Notes: generated by a model not told the origin, from the letters alone. A DNA stretch of 64,000 bases from Williamsia sp. 1138 (GCF_002095435.2 NZ_MJEJ02000050.1:1-64000), one strand, 5' to 3'. Numbered from the stretch's first letter, positions 29,094 through 39,155 are shown. Numbers and translations are program-made.

Positions 29094-29641
29094 CGTGTTC
29101 TCCTCCTAGTGGACACCGATTCTGGTCGCCCTTTTCTTGATCACATTTCGCTATGTGGCCACGGCGCCAACTGATAATGCAGAAGAAATGTCGAACCACC
29201 AAGGCATTCCGCCGAGCGTTCACCCCACAGCCGAAGGTTAGTCCCTGCCAACGAATCCCCGCAAGAGTCGGCTCCGGATCGATCGCGCTCCACAAGCTGT
29301 CAAAATTACTGTAAGCCAACTTATTTCACACCGATGTCACATGACCGACACCAACTCGCAAAATGTGCTCGACCTCGCCGCGCAGACGCGTCGCCCCGAC
29401 ATTCACCGCGCCCGGCAAAATGGCTGTTAGAAGATTGTTTTCAGCGTTTCCGCAACCTTCTCGTGCGCTTTCGGCAAACTGTGTTGTCCGACTGTTTGCA
29501 ACGCTAAACGTGATGAACAACACTTTATCCTCGGGACGAAATCGTGAGAGTCCGGCCATACGATTGGAAAGCGCAGTCAGAACCTCTCCGACCATCAGCG
29601 ATCGCAATTGCACGTCATCACCGGAAACCGGATGCGGGACT
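29094..29641. other. 548-bp divergent intergenic region between exporter 2 and triplet B
   Basis: This is the longest gap in the accessory cluster. It is more AT-rich than its surroundings (for example around 29300-29340 and 29420-29520) and holds no recognisable protein gene. A frame continuous with the acyltransferase at 29642 stays open upstream from 29363, but it has no family resemblance and no ribosome binding site. The region most likely carries two divergent promoters and their operators; I could not single out a convincing -35/-10 pair. Confidence 0.6.
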
Positions 29642-31120
29642 ATGGAATTCACTGAACTTGCAGATTATCCGCTGCCTTCGGGCAGCCTCACCGAGTGGAT
29701 ACCCACCACCGGAGCCGACGGCGCGTGCTGGTCTGTGGACTCCCGTCCACTGACCTACGACCACGAAGACCACTACACACGCGGGTTGTCGGGCGAACCA
29801 TCCGACGGTCAATCCGCCTGGCTCGGTGCGGCTTTCGAGATCCACCTGCGGTTTGATGCCGACGCCGTCAGGCGAACACTCCGGGCCTGGATGCTACGGC
29901 ACGAGGCCTTCCGAACCACCGTGACCAAAACTGTTGACGCACAGGGAAGTACCTGCCTCACCCGGCTCACCAGCACAGGCGAAGTGCTCGACATGGCTCC
30001 CCACCCCGTCGGCCACCTCGGCAACGGGTCTCGCGTACGCGCACACCTCATCGATCTGTTGGACACCCAGATCTCTCCGCTGACGTGGCCACACTGCCTG
30101 GTGGCAACCGTCTCGGACACCGACGCCCCGATTGCCGGCAACGGCTTTCTCGTCGTCTTCGGCGCCGATCACTCGGTGATGGACGCGTATTCGATGCTGC
30201 TGGCGATCAGCGAGATCCAGCGCCTGTACGCGTACGAGCTCCTCGGAATCGATCCGGCGCTGTCGGAGATCGGCAGTCACGTCGACTTCAGCGCGAACGA
30301 TCGCGTCATCGGTGGCGGGCTCACCCCTGAGCACCACGCGGTCGAGACGTGGCAGCAATTTCTCGACGCCGGCGGCGGGCAGTTCCCACGTTTCGGATTG
30401 CCGGTCAAACCCGAGGGCATCAATCCACACGCGGGCCACCAGCAGAACGGGATGTCCACGTGGCTGCTGTCGACCGAGCAGGTCGCTCAGGTCAACGCCC
30501 ACTGCCGCGAACTCGGCCACAACATGCAGTCGGCCGTACTCGCCTCACTGGCGCTGGCGCACCGCGAGCTGGTCGGCGGCACCACACTCCGGTTCGTGAT
30601 GCCGATGCACACCCGCCACGAGTCGCAGTACGTCGAATCCGTCGGCTGGTACGTCGGCATCATCCCGGTCGAGGTGGACGTCACCGCCGCCGAGACTTTC
30701 GGTGACTGCATGAACGCGGGCGCCGAAGCGGTTGCCGCCACCAAGAGCTTTGCCCGCTTTCCGTACCCTCGGATCGCACAATTGCTCGGAAAACGCGCCG
30801 TCCCACAGTTCGTGATCTCCTATCTCGACGTGAGATTCGTTCCCGGCGCGGCGGAATGGGAGCGGTGGCGCGGACGCACCCTGCGCAGCGGCACATTCTC
30901 GGACGACGAGGTGTACCTGTGGATAGCCCGGACCCCGATCGGAATGACGGTGTCAGCTCGCTTTCCTGCCACCGAGATCGCCGAGGCGGGAGTACGCCGC
31001 TACGTCGATGCCCTCGGAGAACTGCTGCTCGGGTTCGCTCGCGCCGGAGACCATCCCACCGCCGGCCGCTCGCTGACCTCGCTCACGATTCCTTACTCGC
31101 AAGACAAGTTCCCGGCCTAG
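29642..31120 (+). CDS. PapA-like acyltransferase, triplet B position 1 (HxxxDA)
   Basis: A 492-residue condensation/PapA-superfamily protein. The N-terminus EFTELADYPLPSGSLTEW nearly repeats that of 16652. The catalytic motif DHSVMDA (His about residue 177) again has Ala after Asp. HTRHESQYVESVGWYVGIIPV, FVISYLDVRF and DEVYLWIAR follow. First gene of triplet B; the next gene starts 44 nt downstream. Codon use looks more GC-biased at third positions than in triplet A (visual impression). Predicted acyl transfer from CoA to a sugar hydroxyl; acceptor unknown. Confidence 0.8.
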   Translation: MEFTELADYPLPSGSLTEWIPTTGADGACWSVDSRPLTYDHEDHYTRGLSGEPSDGQSAWLGAAFEIHLRFDADAVRRTLRAWMLRHEAFRTTVTKTVDAQGSTCLTRLTSTGEVLDMAPHPVGHLGNGSRVRAHLIDLLDTQISPLTWPHCLVATVSDTDAPIAGNGFLVVFGADHSVMDAYSMLLAISEIQRLYAYELLGIDPALSEIGSHVDFSANDRVIGGGLTPEHHAVETWQQFLDAGGGQFPRFGLPVKPEGINPHAGHQQNGMSTWLLSTEQVAQVNAHCRELGHNMQSAVLASLALAHRELVGGTTLRFVMPMHTRHESQYVESVGWYVGIIPVEVDVTAAETFGDCMNAGAEAVAATKSFARFPYPRIAQLLGKRAVPQFVISYLDVRFVPGAAEWERWRGRTLRSGTFSDDEVYLWIARTPIGMTVSARFPATEIAEAGVRRYVDALGELLLGFARAGDHPTAGRSLTSLTIPYSQDKFPA

Positions 31121-31164
31121 ACCGGTCCAGCGGGACGACGTCCCGGTACAGAGAGGCGCTCAAC

Positions 31165-32646
31165 GTGATCATCACCGCGATGGATTGGTGGACCCCGGCC
31201 GGTGGCACCCTGATCGAGTGGCATCCGACGGCGGCCGCGAGCGAGCGCGCGGCCGCGGCCGCCCAGGACGCAGGCCCACTGTCGTTTCTGCAGGAGAACC
31301 ACATCAGGGCCTGCAACGCCGCCCGGCAAGTGGGCAATGATCACAAGGCCTATCTCGGCTCAGGAACCGACATCGACGGTGATCTCGATCGCAATGCGCT
31401 GACCCGGGCATTGCGCAACTTCGTCCTGCGCCATGAAGGCCTGCGGACCTGGTTCGACACCGACGGGGTGGAGATCACCCGACACCTCCTCGATCCCGGG
31501 GACGTCGACTTCGAGGCCAGGGTGGCCGGAGAGTTCACCGATCACGAGCAATTCCGGGCCTACCTCCACAGCCGTTTCGGAAGTGAGGCGGTGGCAACGA
31601 GCTGGCCGGGGTTCGCCTTCGGCGCGATCAGCCGCACCGGCAGCTTCACCCTCTACTACGGGTGCGACCACGCGCTGAGCGACGGGGCCTCCCAGGCGCT
31701 GGCGCTCGCCGAGATCGTGGAGTTGTACGACGCCGAGATCACCGGAAATGAACCGGCCCCCTTCGCGAGCACACCGGCCGGCAGTTTCCTCGAGTACGCG
31801 CGGCTGGAGAATCAGCTCGCCGCCGGTTTCGACGCCGACTCCGCAGAGATCATCGAGTGGCGCGACATCTTCGAATCACATGGCGGAGTCATGCCGGGAT
31901 TTCCCCTCGACATGGGCCTGGCGCCCGGTGAGACGGCCCCGGTCCGACCGGTCGAACTCAATGTGCTCGACGCCGACGGTATCGCCCGGTTCGAGCGCAT
32001 CTGTAAGGAGGCCGGCGGCACCTTCTTGTCGGGGATCTATGCCGCGGTTGCACTCACGGAATACGAACTGGCCGCCCGCGCCGACTATTTCGGTATCTCG
32101 GTACTCGCCACGCGGTTGTTCGCCGACTTCGGGATGTCCCAGGGCTGGTTCTGCAATTTCGCCCCGGTCGCGTTCGGTGTCGAAGGTGCCCGATCGTTCA
32201 CCGATCTGGTGCCGGTCGCGTTGGCCGGTTACACCCGAACGAAGCGTCTCGCTGCCGTTCCCGCACAGAGCGTCATCGCCGCCCTGCTGAAGTCGGGCGC
32301 CTCGCCCGCCGATGTCGCGGCAAGTCCCAACCTCTTGTCATACATCGACTTTCGCCGGTTCCCCGGATATGGAGGCCAAGCCTACGACCGCGGCGTGCTC
32401 TTCACCGGAGAGGGCCGGACCGCGAATGCCTCTATGTGGTTCAACCGCGACGACGAGCGTCTCTACCTCGGCAGCCAGACCCCGGACACCACCCTGGCGC
32501 AGCTCCAGGTCAAGCGATACCACGAACACCTGTGGTCGGTGTTCGATCGAGTTGTCACCACCGGAGACTACGCTGTACCCCAGTCCGGGACCCGCAGGAT
32601 TTGCGACGGAAGAGATGCGTCTGCCATGAACATCGGATCGAGGTGA
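31165..32646 (+). CDS. PapA-like acyltransferase, triplet B position 2 (HxxxDG)
   Basis: A 493-residue paralogue of 18160. MDWWTPAGGTLIEWHP at the N-terminus, catalytic motif DHALSDG (His about residue 169), FGMSQGWFCNFAPVAFGV, LLSYIDFRRF and NASMWFNR are its landmarks. The GTG start at 31165 has GAGAGG 8 nt upstream; the frame is open further upstream inside the preceding gene but without support. It is followed after 6 nt by position 3. The canonical HxxxDG sets position 2 of both triplets apart from positions 1 and 3. Confidence 0.78.
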   Translation: MIITAMDWWTPAGGTLIEWHPTAAASERAAAAAQDAGPLSFLQENHIRACNAARQVGNDHKAYLGSGTDIDGDLDRNALTRALRNFVLRHEGLRTWFDTDGVEITRHLLDPGDVDFEARVAGEFTDHEQFRAYLHSRFGSEAVATSWPGFAFGAISRTGSFTLYYGCDHALSDGASQALALAEIVELYDAEITGNEPAPFASTPAGSFLEYARLENQLAAGFDADSAEIIEWRDIFESHGGVMPGFPLDMGLAPGETAPVRPVELNVLDADGIARFERICKEAGGTFLSGIYAAVALTEYELAARADYFGISVLATRLFADFGMSQGWFCNFAPVAFGVEGARSFTDLVPVALAGYTRTKRLAAVPAQSVIAALLKSGASPADVAASPNLLSYIDFRRFPGYGGQAYDRGVLFTGEGRTANASMWFNRDDERLYLGSQTPDTTLAQLQVKRYHEHLWSVFDRVVTTGDYAVPQSGTRRICDGRDASAMNIGSR

Positions 32647-32652
32647 CCGCGC

Positions 32653-33996
32653 TTGCACGTCACCACCATTGACCACTACCTGCCCGATCCCGGCAACCTG
32701 ATGCAGTGGACGGTCGATTCCGGAGCCGTCCGACCTGTCGCCTCGTCGGTACCCCCCTCGTTCAACCAGGGATTCCACCTGAGCGGGTCTGCGGACGAAA
32801 GTACCTGGCTTGCAGCAGCTTTTGACATCGATGGGCGCGTCGACGTCAAGGCGCTCGAGCGGGCCTACCGACTGTTGATCGCACGCCACGGCACGTTGCA
32901 CAGTGCGTTCGTGCGGCGCGACGGCGAGATCGAACGCGAACTCTACGACCCAGCCGAGCTGATCCTGAACCAGGAGCCGATCGCCGCGGCGGACTCACCC
33001 GAGGGATTGCGGGATCTGCTGTGGAGCACGCTGAACACGGCGTGCCACCCGTTCGGATTCCCCGCCTACCTGCTGGCGGCGATCGACCGGGCCGAGCGCT
33101 CGACCGTCTTCTGCGGGTTCGACCACGCTCATGTGGACGCGTACTCGATGTCGATCATCATCGACGACCTCCATCAGCTCTATCGCGGTTGCCTCGACGA
33201 ACCCGGCGGCTTTGTCGCCGACACGATGCCGATGGCGGGCAATTTCGTCGATTACTGCGCCGCCGAGGCGGAGGCCGCGGTGATCGGCCCCCGGGACCCG
33301 AGGATGCGCGCCTGGCTGACGTTCTTCGACGAGCACGACAACACGCCTCCGGGCTTCCCGCTCGACCTGGGACTCCCGCCAGGGCAGTCGGCACCCCAGG
33401 CCGTGGACCTGCGCGACCTGCTCGATGCGGACACCACCGCCGCCTTCGAGGTGTTCTGCCGGAGCAACGGAGCATCGGTGTTCGCGGGCATCCTCGCCGC
33501 GATGGCACGGTGCGTCCGGGTTCTCGGGGGCGGCCCCCAGATGTCGCTACTGTTCCCACTGCATACCCGCCGCTCCGAACAGTGGCGCGGCGCGGTCGGC
33601 TGGTTCACGACCAACGCGCCGATCAAGGTGGCCGCGACCGAGGACTTCAGCGAGTCCGTTCAGCGTGCCGGTCCGGCACTGCGCGCGGCGGTAGCCCTCG
33701 GTGAGGTGCCCGTGCCGCACGTACTCGCCGCCATGGGAGGCCTCAACCATCAGCGCAACGACATCTTCATGGTCTCGTTCGTCGACTACCGCGGACTCCC
33801 CGGCGCGTCGGCGCACGAGGACATCGGGGCACACCACGTGTCCAACGTGACCACGGCCGACGACGCGCAATTCTGGATATCGCGGACCGAGCGCGGACTC
33901 GCCCTGCGCAGCCGGTATCCGGACACCGACGCCGCCGCGACGGTCGTCACATCCTTCCTCGATGAACTCTCCCGATTCCTGCGGCAACCCTGGTAG
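32653..33996 (+). CDS. PapA-like acyltransferase, triplet B position 3 (HxxxDA)
   Basis: A 447-residue paralogue of 19589. HVTTIDHYLPDPGNLMQW at the N-terminus, catalytic motif DHAHVDA (His about residue 158), HTRRSEQWRGAVGWFTTNAPI, FMVSFVDYR and AQFWISR are conserved. The start appears to be a TTG with GAGGTG about 7 nt upstream; a stop codon lies in frame just before it and no ATG/GTG is available near the conserved N-terminus. Last gene of triplet B, 76 nt before sseA. Confidence 0.78.
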   Translation: MHVTTIDHYLPDPGNLMQWTVDSGAVRPVASSVPPSFNQGFHLSGSADESTWLAAAFDIDGRVDVKALERAYRLLIARHGTLHSAFVRRDGEIERELYDPAELILNQEPIAAADSPEGLRDLLWSTLNTACHPFGFPAYLLAAIDRAERSTVFCGFDHAHVDAYSMSIIIDDLHQLYRGCLDEPGGFVADTMPMAGNFVDYCAAEAEAAVIGPRDPRMRAWLTFFDEHDNTPPGFPLDLGLPPGQSAPQAVDLRDLLDADTTAAFEVFCRSNGASVFAGILAAMARCVRVLGGGPQMSLLFPLHTRRSEQWRGAVGWFTTNAPIKVAATEDFSESVQRAGPALRAAVALGEVPVPHVLAAMGGLNHQRNDIFMVSFVDYRGLPGASAHEDIGAHHVSNVTTADDAQFWISRTERGLALRSRYPDTDAAATVVTSFLDELSRFLRQPW

Positions 33997-34072
33997 CTCC
34001 ACGAGCACCTCCGGCGCACTACGCTCGTGAGGTATTCGCCCCCGCAACGCCCAGCCGATTTGGAGCAAACCC

Positions 34073-34969
34073 GTGACCGTGGAGATCGACAACAACCCCG
34101 GCTTTGCCGAGTACGTTCACCCCGAGCGCCTGGTCAGTACCGAGTGGCTCAGCGCCCATCTCGGCACCGACGGTCTCAAGATCGTCGAGTCCGACGAAGA
34201 TGTGCTGCTGTTCGACATCGGGCACATCCCGACCGCGCAGAAGGTCGACTGGCATCTGCACCTCAACGACCCGGTCACCCGCGACTACATCTCCGGCGAG
34301 CAGTTCGCAGAGCTGATGCGCAGCAAGGGCATTCGCCGCGATGACACCGTGGTCATCTACGGCGACAAGAGCAACTGGTGGGCCGCCTACGCGCTGTGGG
34401 TGTTCACGCTGTTCGGCCACGAAGACGTCCGCCTGCTCGACGGTGGCCGTGACGCCTGGTTCTCCGAGGACCGCGACATCACCTTCGATGTGCCCGAGTA
34501 CCCCGAATCCGACTATCCGGTCGTCGAGCGCGATGACTCGCAGATCAGAGCCTTCGCCGACGAGGTGAAGGCCGGCATCGGGACCGAACCGCTCATCGAT
34601 GTCCGGTCGCCGCAGGAATACACCGGTGAGCGCACGCACATGCCGGAGTATCCGCAGGAAGGTGCGCTGCGCGGCGGCCACATCCCCACCGCGGTGTCGA
34701 TCCCGTGGGCAAAGGCGGCAGCCCCCGACGGGCGGTTCAAGCCGGCGGCAGAGTTGCGCGAGCTGTACTCGGACTTCGCCCCCGACCAGTCGACGATCGT
34801 CTACTGCCGCATCGGGGAGCGTTCGTCGCACACCTGGTTCGTGCTCACCCATCTCCTCGGTTTCGACAAGGTTCGCAACTACGACGGCTCGTGGACCGAA
34901 TGGGGCAACGCGGTGCGGGCGCCGATCGTCACCGGCGACGAACCGGGCACCGCGAGCGGCACGCGGTGA
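34073..34969 (+). CDS. sseA: Thiosulfate/3-mercaptopyruvate sulfurtransferase SseA
   Basis: A 298-residue tandem-rhodanese sulfurtransferase that moves sulfane sulfur from thiosulfate or 3-mercaptopyruvate to thiol acceptors. The N-terminal inactive rhodanese domain has [17 protein letters not shown]; the C-terminal domain has [13 protein letters not shown] and the active loop [13 protein letters not shown] with the catalytic Cys. GGAG lies 8 nt before the GTG start. It resumes the conserved backbone after the inserted cluster and overlaps the SufE-like gene by 4 nt, matching Rv3283-Rv3284. Confidence 0.93.
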   Translation: MTVEIDNNPGFAEYVHPERLVSTEWLSAHLGTDGLKIVESDEDVLLFDIGHIPTAQKVDWHLHLNDPVTRDYISGEQFAELMRSKGIRRDDTVVIYGDKSNWWAAYALWVFTLFGHEDVRLLDGGRDAWFSEDRDITFDVPEYPESDYPVVERDDSQIRAFADEVKAGIGTEPLIDVRSPQEYTGERTHMPEYPQEGALRGGHIPTAVSIPWAKAAAPDGRFKPAAELRELYSDFAPDQSTIVYCRIGERSSHTWFVLTHLLGFDKVRNYDGSWTEWGNAVRAPIVTGDEPGTASGTR

Positions 34970-35382
34970 CGGCCGCTCTCGACGAGATCATCGAGGACTT
35001 CGCTGCCCTCTCTGACTCAGAGAAGATCCAGTTGCTACTCGAGTTCTCCGACGAACTCCCCGAATTGCCGGACGACCTCGCCGAGGCGGCGATGGAACCG
35101 GTGCCCGAGTGCCAGTCACCGTTGTTCCTCTCGGTGGATGACACCGATCCCGACTCGGTCCAGCTCTTCTTCAGCGCCCCACCACAGGCGCCGACCACCC
35201 GCGGATTCGCTTCGATTCTCCATCAGGGCCTCAACGGGGCCAGCGCAGCGGAGATCCTGGCCGTGCCCGGAGACTTCTACACCAGTCTCGGCCTCGACTC
35301 CGCGATAAGCCCGCTGCGCCTTCGCGGGATGGCGGCCATGCTGGCCCGTATCAAGGCACACCTGGGCCCGACGGGTCGATGA
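34966..35382 (+). CDS. SufE-like sulfur acceptor protein (Rv3284-like)
   Basis: A 138-residue SufE/CsdE-fold protein that accepts persulfide sulfur from a cysteine desulfurase or sulfurtransferase. The SufE core [19 protein letters not shown], the Cys-containing loop [12 protein letters not shown] and [39 protein letters not shown] are present. It is coupled to sseA at its start (GTGA) and to a PapA-like acyltransferase at its end (ATGA). The conserved neighbour is sseA; the acyltransferase is an unexpected addition. Confidence 0.9.
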   Translation: MTAALDEIIEDFAALSDSEKIQLLLEFSDELPELPDDLAEAAMEPVPECQSPLFLSVDDTDPDSVQLFFSAPPQAPTTRGFASILHQGLNGASAAEILAVPGDFYTSLGLDSAISPLRLRGMAAMLARIKAHLGPTGR

Positions 35383-36833
35383 AGTTCATCCAGATGATGG
35401 ACCAGCCCGTCGAACCGGGCGGGCTGGTCGAGTGGTCGCCGTACACCGATGGCGGATTGGTACACTGGAAGGCCGATTCTCGGCCCACGTCCCACAATCA
35501 CGAGCAGCACCTGCGCTCGGCATTCGAGTACCGGCTACGCCACCGCCGTGAGGGCGGACGCGAATCCTGGCTCGGATTGGCCATCGATTTCGACGAGCCG
35601 CTGTCCATCCCTGCGATCCGATCCACTTTCTCGATGTGGATCGACCGGCACGAGGTGCTGCGCAGTCACGTGGTGATCTGGGCCGACCGCCTGGCCCGGA
35701 TGACGACGCCCCCCGGCTCGGTGAAACTGAAGATGGGCAGGGTCGGCTGGTACGGAGAACCGGGACCGCTCCTCGACCAACTCAGCGGCACCTTCGACCG
35801 GGCAACGGCACCATTGCAGTGGCCCGCATACCTTTTCGCAACGGTCGCCCGCGAACGCTCCTTCACGTTGCTGTTCGCTGCCGACCACTCTCTGGTCGAC
35901 GGTTACTCGCTGATCATGGCCCAGCACGAGTTGGTGTCGCTGTATGCAGCGAGCCGACGCAAGGTTCGACCCGACCTGCCCCCCGTGGGTTCGTACGTCG
36001 ATTTCAGTGCGTACCAACGCCGTGAGGCGGACGCGGCAGGCAGTGATCACGAGGCGATCGCCGTGTGGTCGGACTTCCTGCGCGACACCGGCGGGAAGCT
36101 GCCGGGCTTGGAACTCGGCGGTGACGCCGAGCCGGCTGATGGCGTACCGGGCCACGAGACCGGGCCCGATGAACCCCCCGAACTCACCCCGCAAGGGTCG
36201 ATCACCGCCGAGCTTCTCGACGACGAGCAGACCAACAGATTCACCGCCGTGTGTTCAGCGGCGGGCGGCTCGCTCTTCGCCGGTGTCATGGCGGCCCTCG
36301 GCGCCGTGTACGCCGATCTCGGCGGCGGCCCGGTGATGCGGTGCGTCATCCCCCGCCACACGCGGGGGGACCAGCAATGGTTCGGGGCCCTCGGCTGGTT
36401 CGTGGCGACGGTCCCGTTCCGGCTCGACAGCTCCCAGGCAGCAGATTTCGGCCAGGCGATCGGACGTGCCACCGAGGAGCTGCGGCGGGTCCGCAAAGCA
36501 TCGAGCCTGCCGTTCCTTCGCGTCGGGGAAATCCTCGGAAAAGAGTTCGACTTCCCGGAGCCGAAGTTCGTGGTGTCGTTCATCGATCTGCGTTTCGCTC
36601 CCGGCAATGCCGAGGCCGACGCCGGCCGCGCGCGGGTTCTGCGCAGCCACAACTATTCGGCCGACGAGGTGTACATCTGGGTCAATCGCACCGCGTCGGG
36701 GTTGCGCATCTCGGCCCGCTTCCCGTCACACGGACGAACCCACAATCAGGTCGGCCGTTTCCTCGGCGCATTCGGGGATTTCCTCACCGCGATCGGCGAC
36801 CAGAGCACGTACGGAAAAGTTACCCGCGAGTAG
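35379..36833 (+). CDS. PapA-like acyltransferase, singleton coupled to sufE-like gene (HxxxDG)
   Basis: A 484-residue condensation/PapA-superfamily protein closest in layout to triplet position 1: N-terminal [16 protein letters not shown], catalytic motif DHSLVDG (His about residue 170, canonical Gly), [31 protein letters not shown] and DEVYIWVNR. Its ATG overlaps the stop of the SufE-like gene (ATGA), making it third in an sseA-sufE-papA operon. It does not occur at this place in M. tuberculosis and probably belongs functionally to the cluster at 12.2-34.0 kb. A role tied to sulfur, such as a sulfated or thio-linked lipid, is conceivable but unsupported. Confidence 0.8.
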   Translation: MKFIQMMDQPVEPGGLVEWSPYTDGGLVHWKADSRPTSHNHEQHLRSAFEYRLRHRREGGRESWLGLAIDFDEPLSIPAIRSTFSMWIDRHEVLRSHVVIWADRLARMTTPPGSVKLKMGRVGWYGEPGPLLDQLSGTFDRATAPLQWPAYLFATVARERSFTLLFAADHSLVDGYSLIMAQHELVSLYAASRRKVRPDLPPVGSYVDFSAYQRREADAAGSDHEAIAVWSDFLRDTGGKLPGLELGGDAEPADGVPGHETGPDEPPELTPQGSITAELLDDEQTNRFTAVCSAAGGSLFAGVMAALGAVYADLGGGPVMRCVIPRHTRGDQQWFGALGWFVATVPFRLDSSQAADFGQAIGRATEELRRVRKASSLPFLRVGEILGKEFDFPEPKFVVSFIDLRFAPGNAEADAGRARVLRSHNYSADEVYIWVNRTASGLRISARFPSHGRTHNQVGRFLGAFGDFLTAIGDQSTYGKVTRE

Positions 36834-36892
36834 GAAAACCGCACCGAGCGAGCGATCTGTGGGTTGGGGTCGAGCCCGGAGAACGAGGTGCT

Positions 36893-36898
36893 TAGACT
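36893..36898 (+). promoter_or_regulatory. Possible -10 element of accA3
   Basis: TAGACT in the 177-bp gap before accA3 would give a 5' leader of about 105 nt ending in the AGGAG ribosome binding site. The -35 element is not clear. Confidence 0.3.
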
Positions 36899-37010
36899 CC
36901 ATTGAGTGCTGCCGACCACGACCCGTGGCCGCGGCGGCCCACGTACCGAGACATCGATACCCGAGACAATGTCGCCGACGCTCATCCACCAGCGCCCAAC
37001 AGGAGATCAA

Positions 37011-38801
37011 GTGCCAAGTCACGCCAGCACAGCACTCACGAAAGTCCTCATCGCCAACCGCGGAGAAATCGCGGTTCGAGTGATCCGGGCCGCCAAGGAC
37101 GCCGGTCTGTCCAGCGTCGCGGTGTACGCAGAACCCGATGCGGACGCCCTCTTCGTGAAGCTGGCCGACGAGGCCTTCGCCCTGGGTGGCCAGACCTCGG
37201 CCGAGTCGTACCTCGTCTTCGACAAGATCCTCGATGCCGCCGCCAAGTCCGGCGCCGACGCCATCCACCCCGGATACGGCTTCCTGTCGGAGAACGCCGA
37301 GTTCGCCCAGGCCGTCATCGACGCCGGGCTCACCTGGATCGGACCGTCGCCTCAGTCGATCCGGGACCTCGGCGACAAGGTCACCGCGCGTCATATCGCG
37401 CTGAAGGCGAACGCCCCCATGGCACCCGGCACCAAGGACCCCGCCAAGGACGCCAGTGAGGTTGTCGCATTCGCGCAGGAGCACGGTGTGCCCGTCGCGA
37501 TCAAGGCAGCATTCGGTGGTGGCGGTCGCGGCATGAAGGTGGCGTACACGATCGAAGAAATCCCTGAATTGTTCGACTCTGCGACCCGTGAGGCCGTTTC
37601 CGCATTCGGCCGCGGCGAGTGCTTCGTCGAGCGTTACCTCGACAAGGCCCGTCACGTCGAGGCCCAGGTCATCGCCGACCAGCACGGCAACGTCATCGTC
37701 GCGGGCACCCGCGACTGCTCGTTGCAGCGCCGTTTCCAGAAGCTGGTCGAAGAGGCACCCGCCCCCTTCCTGACGGTTGAACAGCGGGAAAGAATCCACT
37801 CCTCGGCCAAAGCCATCTGCAAGGAAGCCGGTTACTACGGTGCCGGTACCGTCGAGTTCCTCGTCGGCGCCGACGGACTGGTCTCGTTCCTCGAGGTCAA
37901 CACCCGCCTGCAGGTCGAGCACCCCGTCACGGAAGAGACCGCGGGCATCGACCTCGTGCGTCAGCAGTTCCGGATCGCCGCAGGAGAGAAGCTCGAGTTC
38001 ACCGAGGACCCGACTCCCCGCGGCCACTCCTTCGAGTTCCGGATCAACGGCGAGGACGCCGGTCGCGGCTTCTTGCCCGCCCCCGGACCCATCAGTGTCT
38101 ACAAGGAGCCGACGGGCCCCGGCGTCCGCGTCGACTCCGGTGTCGTCGAGGGTGACGTCATCGGTGGTCAGTTCGACTCGATGCTCGCGAAGCTGATCGT
38201 CACCGGCGAGAACCGCGAGCAGGCGCTCGAGCGCTCACGTCGCGCTCTGGCCGAGTTCCAGGTCGAAGGCCTGGCCACCGTGCTCCCGTTCCACCGGCAC
38301 ATCGTCTCCAACCCCGCCTTCATCGGCGACGGCGAGGGCTTCGACATCTACACCAAGTGGATCGAAACCGATTGGGAGAACCCGATCGAGCCGTACACCG
38401 GCGCCCAGCCGATCGAGGAAGACGACGCCGAGCCACGCAAGACTGTCGTGGTCGAGGTCGGCGGACGTCGCCTCGAGGTTTCGCTCCCCGGCGATCTCGC
38501 TCTCGGTGGGGGCGGCGGTTCGAACGGCGCCGTCAAGAAGAAGCCGAAGTCCCGCACCCGCGCCAAGGGCGGCGCCGCCGCTGCATCGGGTGATGCCGTG
38601 AGCGCACCCATGCAGGGCACCGTCGTCAAGGTCGCGGTCACTGAAGGCCAGGAAGTCACCGCGGGCGAACTCGTCGTGGTTCTCGAGGCCATGAAGATGG
38701 AGAATCCGGTCACCGCCCACAAGGACGGCGTGGTGACGGGCCTGTCCATCGAAGCCGGTGCCGCGGTCACCCAGGGCACGGTCCTGTTCGAGCTCAAGTA
38801 G
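37011..38801 (+). CDS. accA3: Acetyl/propionyl-CoA carboxylase alpha subunit AccA3 (biotin carboxylase-BCCP)
   Basis: A 596-residue fusion of biotin carboxylase and biotin carrier. It carboxylates its own biotin with ATP and bicarbonate and supplies AccD5 (and other AccD) partners. [20 protein letters not shown] starts the BC domain; GGGGRGMKV is the ATP-grasp loop, and [17 protein letters not shown] is the catalytic segment. The C-terminal BCCP domain has the biotinylation site EAMKMENPV. The GTG start has AGGAG 6 nt upstream and aligns with the family start. The Gly- and Lys-rich linker near residue 505 ([16 protein letters not shown]) joins the domains. BirA in this window would biotinylate it. 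Confidence 0.95.
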   Translation: MPSHASTALTKVLIANRGEIAVRVIRAAKDAGLSSVAVYAEPDADALFVKLADEAFALGGQTSAESYLVFDKILDAAAKSGADAIHPGYGFLSENAEFAQAVIDAGLTWIGPSPQSIRDLGDKVTARHIALKANAPMAPGTKDPAKDASEVVAFAQEHGVPVAIKAAFGGGGRGMKVAYTIEEIPELFDSATREAVSAFGRGECFVERYLDKARHVEAQVIADQHGNVIVAGTRDCSLQRRFQKLVEEAPAPFLTVEQRERIHSSAKAICKEAGYYGAGTVEFLVGADGLVSFLEVNTRLQVEHPVTEETAGIDLVRQQFRIAAGEKLEFTEDPTPRGHSFEFRINGEDAGRGFLPAPGPISVYKEPTGPGVRVDSGVVEGDVIGGQFDSMLAKLIVTGENREQALERSRRALAEFQVEGLATVLPFHRHIVSNPAFIGDGEGFDIYTKWIETDWENPIEPYTGAQPIEEDDAEPRKTVVVEVGGRRLEVSLPGDLALGGGGGSNGAVKKKPKSRTRAKGGAAAASGDAVSAPMQGTVVKVAVTEGQEVTAGELVVVLEAMKMENPVTAHKDGVVTGLSIEAGAAVTQGTVLFELK

Positions 38802-38873
38802 GACCGCACCATCGAGGCTGTCGAGATCAACGCAGGGGCGTGGTATCTACGCGCCCTGCGTGATGACGACCGG

Positions 38874-39155
38874 GTGACCGACCGGCCGGCGCTCGCGCTG
38901 GCCGGTGTCACCGACCCTGATTACGTGCGCGCCTGCGAACGCGGGTGGGATGAGGAGACCCGATTCACCTGGGCCGTCTGTGAACCCACCACCGGTGAGA
39001 TGCTGGCCGAGATCGCCATCGAACCGCTGGGCGATGAAGGCGAGGCCCAGCTCACCGGTTACGCGCGCGACGGCTTCGACGAACCCCTCGCCGCAGCACG
39101 CCCGGTGGTCCGCAGATTCGCCGAAGGCGCACTGGGTTACACGATCGTCGGCTAG
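38874..39155 (+). CDS. Small conserved hypothetical protein, start uncertain
   Basis: A 93-residue acidic protein from the GTG at 38874 (core CERGWDEETRFTWAVCEPTTGE and AEIAIEPLGDEGEAQLTGYA). The frame is open back to the accA3 stop, and the upstream codons (NAGAWYLRALRDDDRVTD) read like the opening strand of a GNAT-type domain. The real start may therefore be a rare ATC codon at 38811, with AGGA 7 nt before it. From the longer start the protein would have about 114 residues, still shorter than a full GNAT enzyme. The function is unknown; it probably shares the accA3 transcript. Confidence 0.55.
   Translation: MTDRPALALAGVTDPDYVRACERGWDEETRFTWAVCEPTTGEMLAEIAIEPLGDEGEAQLTGYARDGFDEPLAAARPVVRRFAEGALGYTIVG

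Noticed and set aside
29363-29641. A 93-codon N-terminal extension of the triplet B position 1 acyltransferase
   Set aside because: The paralogue at 16652 starts at the same conserved EFTELADY/EYTELADY point, and the upstream codons have no similarity to any acyltransferase.
36726-38027. A 433-codon minus-strand frame opposite accA3
   Set aside because: Covers the accA3 5' half and the end of a PapA-like gene, both clearly coding on the plus strand.
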